From Bacteroidetes bacterium UBA6661 (lineage in GTDB: Bacteria; Bacteroidota; Bacteroidia; AKYH767-A; OLB10), in the NCBI GenBank assembly GCA_002455375.1, contig DKKR01000026.1:24916-34412 (forward strand): 9,497 nt of DNA, written 5' to 3'. Positions 1-8,000 of the stretch are shown here, piece by piece (positions within the stretch are counted from its first letter, which is position 1; each line of letters begins with the position of its first letter). The notes beneath the pieces were generated by a model. The model worked only from the letters and a program-made list of their open reading frames with translations. It was not told where the DNA came from and searched no databases. The position numbers and the translations under genes were made by a program.

Positions 1-476
1 CCCAATGGAAAACTTTGCCGCCACAATATGTTTCCATTTCCGGCAATGACGAATTCTGTGCTGCCGCCACCAATATCCATAATCAGCACTTTTTCTTTTC
101 CAAATGGTACAGCATGACTAACACCTGAGTATATCAATTCTGCTTCGCGCAAGCCATCTATTATTTCAAGTGTAATGCCTGATTGTTTTTTTGCATCTTC
201 AACAAAGTCGTTTCCATTTGTTGCTCTGCGTATGGCTTCTGTTGCATAACACAACTGTTTGTCTATGACAAATTGTTTCATGTCGGCAGCAAATTCTTTA
301 AGTGCATCAATGCCTCGATTGAAGGCTTCACGCGCTATTTTATTACTGCTGATGCCGCCTTCTCCAAGTTTTACAGCTAAATTTTTGCGAAAAAGTATTT
401 TAAAACTACCATCTGAAATTTCGGCAATAAGCAGATGAAATGTGTTGGTGCCACAATCAATTACAGCAATGGCCAT
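1..476 (-). CDS. Ppx/GppA family phosphatase (exopolyphosphatase or guanosine pentaphosphatase), C-terminus cut by window edge
   Basis: Only the first 158 residues are present; the gene runs off the left edge. The visible part is the N-terminal ASKHA-fold (actin-like) domain of the Ppx/GppA family, which hydrolyses terminal phosphates of polyphosphate or pppGpp in the cytoplasm. Family motifs seen: the first phosphate-binding loop DCGTN (residues 7-11), ATEAIRRATNG (78-88), the DGLREAELIY segment (107-116) whose Glu111 lines up with the catalytic Glu of E. coli Ppx, and the second phosphate loop DIGGGSTEF (134-142). The start is ATG at 476, giving the usual start just ahead of the first beta strand. 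It lies 5 bases after the stop of the ABC permease gene, so it is probably the third gene of that operon. Polyphosphate and pppGpp activities cannot be told apart from this fragment. Short Bacteroidota members usually hold only the two-domain phosphatase core; the length here cannot be checked. Confidence 0.93.
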   Translation of the reverse strand, partial: MAIAVIDCGTNTFHLLIAEISDGSFKILFRKNLAVKLGEGGISSNKIAREAFNRGIDALKEFAADMKQFVIDKQLCYATEAIRRATNGNDFVEDAKKQSGITLEIIDGLREAELIYSGVSHAVPFGKEKVLIMDIGGGSTEFVIAGNGNILWRQSFPL

Positions 477-481
477 TGATA

Positions 482-1798
482 TTATTTATAAAACAACCAA
501 CGAAACAATTCTTTGTAGGTAGGCTTTTTGCCATACATCAATATTCCTGTACGGTAAATTTTTGCAGCTATCCACGTAGTGAAAATAAACCCTGCCACTA
601 ACAATACCATCGAAATAGCAATGTCAATTAAAGGTGGATCAAAGGGCATACGCACCATCATCACTATGGGCGATGTAAACGGAATTATCGAAAACCAATA
701 GCCCAGCTCACTTTCCGGATTGGTCATCACAATTGTAGAAACTACATAGGCAAAAATGAGAGGAATGGTAATGGGCAACATAAACTGTTGTGTGTCGGTT
801 TCTGCATCAACAGCAGCACCAATTGCAGCAAACAATGCACTGTAAAGCAAATACCCGCCTAAGAAATAGAATACAAAACACAATAAAATTTTTGTGATGT
901 TAAATCCTTCAAATATTTTCATAAAATCCATGCTGGCGGGTTGCATCGTTTCTTTTGGAATATTGCTGCTCTGAGTCATTTGTTTTTGTTGCATCTCCAT
1001 GAGTTTACTCTGATCTTTACCTACTATCAATGATGTGGCAGTGCCTGAAATTGCCATTGTAAGTATTATCCAAAGCAGGAACTGCGTCAATCCAACCAAT
1101 GCAATGCCTATAATTTTTCCCATCATCAACTGAAATGGTTTTACTGATGATATGATAACTTCAACAATACGGCTGGTTTTTTCTTCAATAACACCGCGCA
1201 TAACCTGTATGCCGTACATGAAAATAAACATATAAATTAGCAGTCCTGCACCAAAGCCAATGCCTGCTGTTACTCCTGCAGAAAATGATTTGTCTTTTCC
1301 ACTCGGGTCAACAGGTTTTTGTTGAAGACTGATTTCTGTTTTTATGGAATCGAGTGTAGATTTTTGAATGCCTGCATCTGTCAGCTTCATATTTTCAATG
1401 TTCTTACTCAGCTCACTTTCCAAATAACCCACTACTGTAAGATTAGGTTGCTTCTCTGTATAAAGCACTGTGGCATCAGGCTTCTGCAAGGTGTTGGCAG
1501 GTAAATAAAGTATGCCATAATCTGTGTTTGGATTAAATAAATGCCTTGCTGTTTGAATAGGCATGGTGTCTTTAGTAAAGATTACAGTTTTAGAATTGGT
1601 GAGTTTACCAGCAAGAACTCCTGTTTCGTCCACTACACGAATCATCGAAATAGAATCACCCTGATTCATGGAAAGGTATGCAAATCCTGCAATGAGTCCA
1701 CCCATAAGCAATGGACCTAATATGGTCATTATGATAAAAGACTTTTTCTTTACGCGTGTCAGATATTCGCGTTGTATAATCAGCAGTATGATGTTCAT
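482..1798 (-). CDS. ABC-2 type exporter permease (NatB-like)
   Basis: Integral membrane half of an ABC exporter, 438 residues. The topology read from hydrophobicity is one N-terminal helix (about 21-43), a large extracytoplasmic region (about 46-175), then a cluster of helices at about 176-199, 228-251, 303-330, 340-358 and 391-416, with a possible further one near 366-382. This is the NatB/YhaP arrangement of the ABC-2 superfamily. Diagnostic stretches are EEKTSRIVEVIISSVKP (205-221) after the second helix, the GAAVDAETDTQQF segment (327-339) and SIIPFTSPIVMMVRMP (370-385). The start ATG overlaps the stop of the ATPase gene as ATGA (1795-1798), indicating translational coupling and one complex. 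NatAB of Bacillus exports sodium, but many Bacteroidota homologues have unknown cargo, so the substrate is not assigned. A polar Met/Gln/Lys-rich loop (about 262-290) lies between helices. Confidence 0.92.
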   Translation of the reverse strand: MNIILLIIQREYLTRVKKKSFIIMTILGPLLMGGLIAGFAYLSMNQGDSISMIRVVDETGVLAGKLTNSKTVIFTKDTMPIQTARHLFNPNTDYGILYLPANTLQKPDATVLYTEKQPNLTVVGYLESELSKNIENMKLTDAGIQKSTLDSIKTEISLQQKPVDPSGKDKSFSAGVTAGIGFGAGLLIYMFIFMYGIQVMRGVIEEKTSRIVEVIISSVKPFQLMMGKIIGIALVGLTQFLLWIILTMAISGTATSLIVGKDQSKLMEMQQKQMTQSSNIPKETMQPASMDFMKIFEGFNITKILLCFVFYFLGGYLLYSALFAAIGAAVDAETDTQQFMLPITIPLIFAYVVSTIVMTNPESELGYWFSIIPFTSPIVMMVRMPFDPPLIDIAISMVLLVAGFIFTTWIAAKIYRTGILMYGKKPTYKELFRWLFYK

Positions 1799-2724
1799 GC
1801 TTCTAAAGGTTTGTTATTTTGTACCGATTCAATAAAAATATCATTCATAGTGGGTATGCGCTCACGGAATGAAATTACTTCCACATCGTTGAGCAGTTGT
1901 CGCAACAAATCGTTTGCACTGCTGTTGTTCAGATTTTTTACTATTGCAAATGCATGGTCGTCTTGTGTTCTTGTTTCAACCAATTCAAAACCTGTCCATA
2001 GTGCATTGGCAAAACCTACAGACGTACCTTTGTATTCAATCTCAAAAAGATTAGAACGGAATTGTTTCCGAACATCCTTTACCTGCCCATCCAGAATTTT
2101 TTTCGATTTATTAATCAGTGCAATGTGTGTGCATAATTCTTCTACACTCTCCATACGATGTGTTGACAGGATAATGGTAGTACCTTTCTGCCGCAGTCCC
2201 AGCAATTCGTCTTTAATCAGGTTAGCATTGATTGGATCAAAACCGGTAAATGGTTCATCAAGAATCAACAGGCGCGGTTCATGTAGAATAGTTACTATAA
2301 ACTGTACTTTTTGCTGCATACCTTTGCTGAGTTCTTCAACTTTTTTGCGCCACCAACTTTGCATTTCAAATTTTTCAAACCAATAACGCAACTTTTTTAA
2401 AGCATCTGCACGGCTCAAACCTTTTAGTCGGGCAAGGTAAATAGCCTGCTCGCCCACTTCCATTTTTTTATACAAACCTCTTTCTTCGGGTAAATAACCA
2501 ATTGCAGAAATGTGAGAAGGATTCAGCGTTTGTCCGCCAAATAAAATACTACCGCCATCAGGCCCTGTTATCTGATTGATGATGCGAATGAGTGAGGTTT
2601 TTCCTGCACCGTTCGGACCTAAAAGTCCAAACACACTCGACTCGGGAATTTCTATACTCACCGAATCTAATGCTTTGTGGTTGGCATAAATTTTTGAAAC
2701 CTCTCGTATGGAAAGCAGATTCAT
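1795..2724 (-). CDS. ABC transporter ATP-binding protein (NatA-like)
   Basis: Cytoplasmic ATPase subunit, 309 residues, that should power the permease encoded next in the operon. Seen in order: Walker A GPNGAGKT (36-43), a Q-loop region reading GYLPEERGLY (76-85) in which Glu occupies the region where Gln is usual, as is common in this subfamily, an ABC signature in the variant form LSKGMQ (132-137), Walker B LLILDEP (152-158) with catalytic Glu157, D-loop GFDP (161-164) and H-loop His189 in STHRM. Residues after about 220 form the extra C-terminal domain of the DUF4162 type, typical of NatA-like ATPases. All catalytic elements are intact. It is the first gene of the operon; a perfect Bacteroidota -7 element sits 18-25 bases upstream of the ATG. 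The annotation as an ABC-2 exporter ATPase is secure; the transported substrate is unknown. Confidence 0.95.
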   Translation of the reverse strand: MNLLSIREVSKIYANHKALDSVSIEIPESSVFGLLGPNGAGKTSLIRIINQITGPDGGSILFGGQTLNPSHISAIGYLPEERGLYKKMEVGEQAIYLARLKGLSRADALKKLRYWFEKFEMQSWWRKKVEELSKGMQQKVQFIVTILHEPRLLILDEPFTGFDPINANLIKDELLGLRQKGTTIILSTHRMESVEELCTHIALINKSKKILDGQVKDVRKQFRSNLFEIEYKGTSVGFANALWTGFELVETRTQDDHAFAIVKNLNNSSANDLLRQLLNDVEVISFRERIPTMNDIFIESVQNNKPLEA

Positions 2725-2741
2725 AGTTCAATATTATGCGA

Positions 2742-2749
2742 CAAATGTA
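2742..2749 (-). promoter_or_regulatory. -7 promoter element for the ABC/Ppx operon
   Basis: The minus strand reads TACATTTG, a perfect match to the Bacteroidota -7 consensus TAnnTTTG. It is placed so that transcription would begin near 2735-2737, leaving a leader of only about 10 bases before the ATG at 2724. The -33 element is poor: there is a T-run (minus-strand TTTTT, 2772-2768) at the right distance but no TTG. The match is seen; promoter activity is inferred. Confidence 0.6.
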
Positions 2750-2807
2750 GTGTTTAAGTAATGTGATAAAAATGAAATCCATAGTTCGTTTTAAACAGCG
2801 CTGCATA

Positions 2808-2836
2808 TTGTCTCATAAAAATTATTTCTATCTTTC
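2808..2836 (+). promoter_or_regulatory. Candidate promoter for the TPR-SpoIIE gene
   Basis: TTG at 2808-2810 and TATCTTTC at 2829-2836 are 18 bases apart and resemble the Bacteroidota -33 (TTG) and -7 (TAnnTTTG) elements, with only the last base of the -7 box differing. Transcription would start near 2842, giving a leader of about 16 bases before the ATG at 2858. The geometry fits, but the imperfect box lowers confidence. Confidence 0.45.
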
Positions 2837-2857
2837 CACCTTTCATAAATTTCAACA

Positions 2858-4939
2858 ATGCGGTTGCTTTCTTTTGTTTTATGTTTCATGTTTTTGTCTG
2901 TTTCCGTTTGGGCACAGCAAGAAGAGTTGGATTCATTACAACAGTTGCTTCACAAACAAGCTGACGATACATCTAAAGTAAATACCCTTAACGAACTCAG
3001 TTATGTATATTATCAGACTGCTGTTTATGACAGCGAATTGTATTATGCACAACAGGCATTAAACCTATCGCAAAAGTTAAATTGGAAAAGAGGGATGGCT
3101 GTTTCATTAAAAAATATTGGCAGTGCCTGCGATGATATGGGTAATAACAGCGATGCCTTATATTATTACGGACGTGCTTTAAATATTTTCAGTTCTATTG
3201 ATGACAAATCCGGTGTTTCTGCATGTTATAACAATATGGGCTTGGTATATCGCACAATTGGTAATTTTTCTGAAGCTTTAAAAAATCATTATGCATCGTT
3301 AAAGATTAAAGAAGCAATAGGTGATAGAAATGGTATTGCTCTTTCTTATAACAACATTGGAGTGGTTCTTAATGCTCAAAAAAATTATGCCGAGGCAATT
3401 AAAAACCATCTTGCTGCATTGGAGATTAGAAAAGCATTAGGCAACAAGAGAGGTATAGCTTCATCTTACGGAAACATGGGAAATGTTTATCAGGCTCAGG
3501 GAAACTATGCAGAAGCATTAAAGAATTATGAGCAGACTTTAAAAATTGAGGAGGAGATTGGCAATAAAGTAGGAATGACAACAGCCCTCAACAATATGGG
3601 TGCAGCCTATTATGAATTGGGCGACTACGAGCAGGCATTACAACACAATACTGACGCATTGCGCATTGCCGAAGAAGCAGGCGACCTTTCATCAATTGCA
3701 GCATCAAGCATCAACACCGGCAATGTTCTGGTAAAGCTAAAACAACCACAGGCAGCATCGGAATGGCTTCAAAAGGCTCTGGAAATAGGAAAAGAAATTG
3801 GTGAAGTTGAAGTTATAAAAAACAGTTACGAAGGACTCAGTCAGGCAGACAGTGCTTTGGGAAAATACAACGATGCATTGCAGCATTACAAAATGTTTAT
3901 CAGCTATCGCGACAGCCTCATCAACGAAGAGAATACGCTAAAAACCGTTCAGTTGCAGATGCAATATGAGTACGATAAAAAAGATGCCATAGCCCGTGCT
4001 GTTCAGGAGAAAAAAGATGAAGTTACCAGACAGGAAGTACAAAAACAAAAACTGCTTCGCAACAGTTTTATTGCCGGATTTGCATTAATGCTTGCTCTTG
4101 CTGCCGTTAGCTACAGAAGCTATGTGCGCAAAAGAGAAGATAACCTGCTCATCGAAAAACAAAAATTATTGGTAGAAGAAAAAAACAAGGAGATTACACA
4201 AAGCCTCAATTATGCTCGCCACATTCAGGCTGCTGTTTTACCCAATCACAGCAACATCAATGCGCTGCTTAAAAACTATTTTATTCTGTACCTGCCTAAA
4301 GATATTGTAAGCGGAGATTTTTACAGTGTGTTGCAAAACAACGGCAGGGTAATAGTTGCTGCTGCCGATTGTACCGGACATGGTGTGGCAGGAGCTTTTA
4401 TGAGTATGATTGGCACCTCGCTAATCAATCAGCTGGTAAATGAAAAAAATATAACTACACCTGCTGTAATCTTAGATGAGCTGAACGAAGGCATTATCAA
4501 TGCACTGAAACAGAGACAAGGTTTTTCTAATGATGGCATGGACATAGCACTGATTTGTTTAGACCATCAAAAAAAGCAATTACAGTTTGCCGGTGCCAAC
4601 CGCCCGTTGTGGTTGTTTCGCAACCATGAACTGCTGGTGGTGAAACCCGATAAATATCCTATTGGTGGTATGCAGGTAGCACACACCACCCAATTTACCA
4701 ATCATGTGATAGAACTGCAAACCGGTGACAGTTGCTATCTTTTTTCTGACGGTTTTGCCGATCAGTTTGGAGGCGAACAAGGTAAAAAACTGATGAGCAA
4801 ACGTTTTAAGGAATACCTTATGGTGATGCAACACCTGCCTATGGACAAGCAGAAAGAACAACTTGAGCAGCTGTTTCATTCCTGGAAAGGAGCCTGCGAA
4901 CAGGTTGACGATGTTTTGGTTGTGGGCATAAAGATATAA
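2858..4939 (+). CDS. Membrane-anchored TPR sensor with PP2C/SpoIIE-type serine/threonine phosphatase domain
   Basis: A 693-residue one-piece signalling protein. Residues 1-19 are a signal peptide (probable cut SVWA/Q). Residues about 41-360 are eight TPR-like units with the hallmark Ala-Leu position recurring every 40 residues. A coiled coil follows (about 360-400), then one membrane helix (402-420), a second helical linker (425-450) and a SpoIIE-type phosphatase domain (about 451-693). The linker contains SLNYARHIQAAVLP, the stretch that typically precedes such domains. Metal-binding acidic positions appear intact: Asp487 in SGDFY, Asp504 in ADCTGHG, Asp631 in SDGFAD and Asp684/Asp685 near the end. 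The layout places TPRs in the periplasm and the phosphatase in the cytoplasm. In known systems SpoIIE/RsbU phosphatases dephosphorylate STAS anti-anti-sigma proteins, but no STAS, anti-sigma or sigma gene lies in the window, so the target is unknown. The gene is divergent from the ABC operon and has its own candidate promoter. Confidence 0.93.
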   Translation: MRLLSFVLCFMFLSVSVWAQQEELDSLQQLLHKQADDTSKVNTLNELSYVYYQTAVYDSELYYAQQALNLSQKLNWKRGMAVSLKNIGSACDDMGNNSDALYYYGRALNIFSSIDDKSGVSACYNNMGLVYRTIGNFSEALKNHYASLKIKEAIGDRNGIALSYNNIGVVLNAQKNYAEAIKNHLAALEIRKALGNKRGIASSYGNMGNVYQAQGNYAEALKNYEQTLKIEEEIGNKVGMTTALNNMGAAYYELGDYEQALQHNTDALRIAEEAGDLSSIAASSINTGNVLVKLKQPQAASEWLQKALEIGKEIGEVEVIKNSYEGLSQADSALGKYNDALQHYKMFISYRDSLINEENTLKTVQLQMQYEYDKKDAIARAVQEKKDEVTRQEVQKQKLLRNSFIAGFALMLALAAVSYRSYVRKREDNLLIEKQKLLVEEKNKEITQSLNYARHIQAAVLPNHSNINALLKNYFILYLPKDIVSGDFYSVLQNNGRVIVAAADCTGHGVAGAFMSMIGTSLINQLVNEKNITTPAVILDELNEGIINALKQRQGFSNDGMDIALICLDHQKKQLQFAGANRPLWLFRNHELLVVKPDKYPIGGMQVAHTTQFTNHVIELQTGDSCYLFSDGFADQFGGEQGKKLMSKRFKEYLMVMQHLPMDKQKEQLEQLFHSWKGACEQVDDVLVVGIKI
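2978..3937 (+). repeat. Eight TPR-like units in an exact 120-bp (40-residue) register
   Basis: Within the sensor gene the helix-B Ala-Leu (or similar) pair falls at residues 60, 100, 140, 180, 220, 260, 300 and 340, with no insertion or deletion between units (the first has Glu-Leu, one has Ala-Ile and one Ala-Ser). Asn-Met-Gly or Asn-Ile-Gly recurs in helix A of most units. A 40-residue pitch is longer than the classic 34-residue TPR and matches the extended TPRs of LGN/kinesin-light-chain type. Units at residues 120-240 are the most alike; the outer ones are more diverged. Confidence 0.85.
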
Positions 4940-4987
4940 TAGCCGGCAAATGTTAAAAACTAAATTTTTCAATTAGCGTTGTTGTTT

Positions 4988-4995
4988 TATTTTTG
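4988..4995 (+). promoter_or_regulatory. -7 promoter element for the large surface-protein gene
   Basis: TATTTTTG is a perfect match to TAnnTTTG. A T-run (TTTTTC, 4965-4970) lies 17 bases upstream in the -33 position, without a clear TTG. The expected transcript start is near 5001-5003, giving a leader of about 50 bases before the ATG at 5052. This supports separate transcription from the TPR-SpoIIE gene and argues against translation from the TTG at 5001. Confidence 0.55.
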
Positions 4996-5051
4996 CATCG
5001 TTGCCAATGGCAGCAGAGAACTTATTTTGTAAATCATTAAAACCAAATATT

Positions 5052-8000
5052 ATGTTTAAAAATTTATTCTTTTCGAAAAGATTAAACATTGCCGCTTTAT
5101 TTCTGGCAGTTTTTCTCTTTAATCTGCAAAGTAGTGTTGGGCAAATTACACTCTCAACATCACCTTACACAGAAAACTTTAATGGAATCAGCGGTGGACT
5201 GCCAACAGGATGGACAGTCAGAACCGGTGCTACCGGATCTAATTTAGGAACTACAGCAACTTTTGTTAATGCGGCTACTGCTTGGGGAAATACAGCAGGT
5301 CAGTTCCAAAACTCTGCCTCAGCAAATACACCATCTGCCAGTGGGGATAATTCAGCTACACAAAGTGGCAGATCAGACAGGGCATTAGCGGTTAGGCAAG
5401 TAGGTACATTTGGAGACCCGGGGGCCGCTTTTATATTACAAATTGCTAATACCACAGGGTTCAATACCTTTAGTTTATCGTTTAACCTGATGCAACTTGA
5501 CCCTGCTACATCTGGTAGAACAACAACCTGGAATGTAGATTACGGTTTTGGCGCCACCCCCACATCCTTTACAGATGCAACCACTTCACCCGCATCACTC
5601 ACTGTTACAAGAGGAGTTTGGGGTACCACTAATGTTACTGTAAACTTTGGATCAGCGTTAGATAATTATTCCGGAAACGTTTGGATTAGGGTTGCAACAA
5701 AAAGTGGGTCAACAGGTTCAGGTACCAGACCGGTTACTGCAATTGATGATTGGTCGCTTGCTTTTTTAAGTAGCCCAACCCCATCACTCACTGTGGGTAC
5801 GCTGTCAAATCAGTTCGGTAATGTTTGTATCGGCACAACAACAGCCTATGAAACATTTACCGTTTCGGGAGCAAACCTTGATGGCAGCAGTGTGGATGTA
5901 GGGACATTAAGTGGTTTTTCTTATTGCCTTACTCCTAATGGTACCTATACTTCAACCTTAAACCTTCCTTATACAGCACCTACTTTAAACAGCACTACTG
6001 TGTATGTAAAATTCAGCCCCACGTTAGTACAAAGCTACACTGGCACCATTCCGGTTACCGGAGGTAGTGCTGCGGCATCAGGTTGTTCTGTAACTTCTGC
6101 TGCGGGTATTAACACCATGCCATCGCTTACTACAGGCGCAGCAACGGGTGTAACACAAAATACAGCCACCTGCGAAGGAACCATTACCGACAATGGCTGT
6201 ACTGCTGTTTCGGCCTATGGTATAGAATACAGCACTACCAACAACTTTACACCAGGCACCGGTACACAGGTGAGCAGCAGTAACATCAGCAGCAACACCT
6301 ATACTTCTGCCCTTAGCGGATTGGCATCAAGCACAACTTACTACTACCGTGCCTATGCCACCAACACTGCCGGTACAGGCTATGGCGCTCAGGCCTCTTT
6401 TACCACCGATGCCATCAATGCACCGGTTGCAGTTGCTGCAACCAACATTGGCATTCATTCTTTCCGTGCCAACTGGAATACTGTGAGCGGAGCAACAGGA
6501 TACTTTTTAGATGTTTCTACAGCATCAACATTTATGGCTCCCATAACTACTGATTTGGTTTATTGGGATTTCCCCAATAGCCCTGATGATGCTACTGCCG
6601 ATGGTGGAATCTTGGCCAATGTCTCGGCTACCATCTCAACACAAGGTGGAACCAGTGCAATCACATATTCAGCTGGAGCAACTACTGAAGCTGCATCAGC
6701 TACAGGATGGGATGGAGGTAATGGCACAAAATATTGGGAAATAAATTTTGATGCTACCAACTACTACAGTCTGGCATTTTCAAGCAAACAACGCTCTTCA
6801 GGTACAGGTCCTCGTGATTTTAAAGTACAGTATAAAATTGGCAGCGGTGGCACCTGGACAGATGTAACAGGCGGTGCTGTTACAGTAGGTAATGATTTTA
6901 CAACAGGGGTATTAACAGATATTGCATTGCCAACAGCTTGTGATAACCAAAGCAGTGTTTACCTGCGCTGGATAATGACCAGCAACACTTCAGTAGGCAA
7001 TGGCACTGTTGCTAGCACGGGTACCAGCCGTATGGACGATTTGTTTGTAACCGGCTATGAAGGTGATTTTGTTGTAAACAACCAAAGCGAAGCTGGATTA
7101 TTTTATGATGTTACCGGACTGAATGCTTCAACAACTTACTACTACCGTGTTCGTGCTACCGATGGCTCTTTAACATCAGACAACAGCAATGTCATCAACC
7201 TGACAACCTTGGGTGTTTGTGATTTGTTTACTGTTACTGCCTCTGACAATTCTCCAATTTGTTCAAGCACCAACCTTAATCTTAATGCCAATGCCAGCGG
7301 TTCCGATGGAACTATCACCGGCTATGAGTGGTCAGGTCCCGGAGGCTATAGCAACCTAACACAAAATCCTTCTGTAAGCAATCCTCTTGCCGGAACATAT
7401 ACTGTAACCGTAACGGATGATAATGGTTGTACCGTTTCTGATAACGTAACTTCTACCGTAGAAGCAGCACCAACTGCCAATGCCGGCAGCGATGACATAA
7501 TTTGTTCTAACGGCAGTGCAGCATTAAATGGTTTAATTGGTGGCGATGCCACAGGCGGCACATGGACAACTGCAGGCGATGGATCATTCAATCCCAATGC
7601 AACAACATTAAATGCTTCTTATGTTCCCGGCACAACAGACATCAGCAATGGCAGTGTAGTGCTTACACTCACTTCTACCGGAAGTGTGTTGTGTAGTGCA
7701 GATAACGATCAGGTTACTATCACTATTCAAACCGGTGTACCTTCACAACCTGCAGTTATAACGGGAGCGCCAACAAGTGTTTGCCCTCCTGCAGGACCCT
7801 ATACTTTAACAACATCTGCTGCAAATGCCAACACCTACAACTGGTATGTGGTAGGCGCAAATACAGGAATAACATTTTTATCTGCCAATGGCAGCAACAC
7901 AATGGATGTGCAATACGGTGTAACAGCTAACAGCAGTTACTCTGTGCGCGTAGAAGCCAGCAATGCCTGCGGAACAAGCAGCTATCGTTCTGCATTTACA

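Noticed and set aside
183..380. Plus-strand 65-codon open frame opposite the Ppx/GppA gene
   Set aside because: Antisense to the conserved phosphatase core; shadow frame.
1772..2386. Plus-strand open frame of 204 codons opposite the ABC ATPase gene
   Set aside because: Lies entirely antisense to a gene with intact ABC motifs; its translation is Ser/Cys/Arg-rich with no recognisable domain. A shadow frame.
2846..2853. TAAATTTC as an alternative -7 box for the TPR-SpoIIE gene
   Set aside because: Only 4 bases from the ATG, so transcription would start inside the coding sequence; the box at 2829-2836 fits better.
2763..2981. Plus-strand 72-codon open frame starting in the divergent intergenic region
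   Set aside because: Overlaps the signal peptide region of the TPR-SpoIIE gene in another frame and spans its promoter; no domain or coding character.
4580..4972. Minus-strand open frame of 130 codons over the phosphatase domain
   Set aside because: Antisense to the conserved SpoIIE-type domain, no family features; shadow frame.
4940..4987. A/T-rich inverted repeat after the TPR-SpoIIE stop codon as a terminator
   Set aside because: The stem is a few A-T pairs with mismatches and no GC core; it does not resemble an intrinsic terminator, so read-through into the surface-protein gene cannot be excluded.
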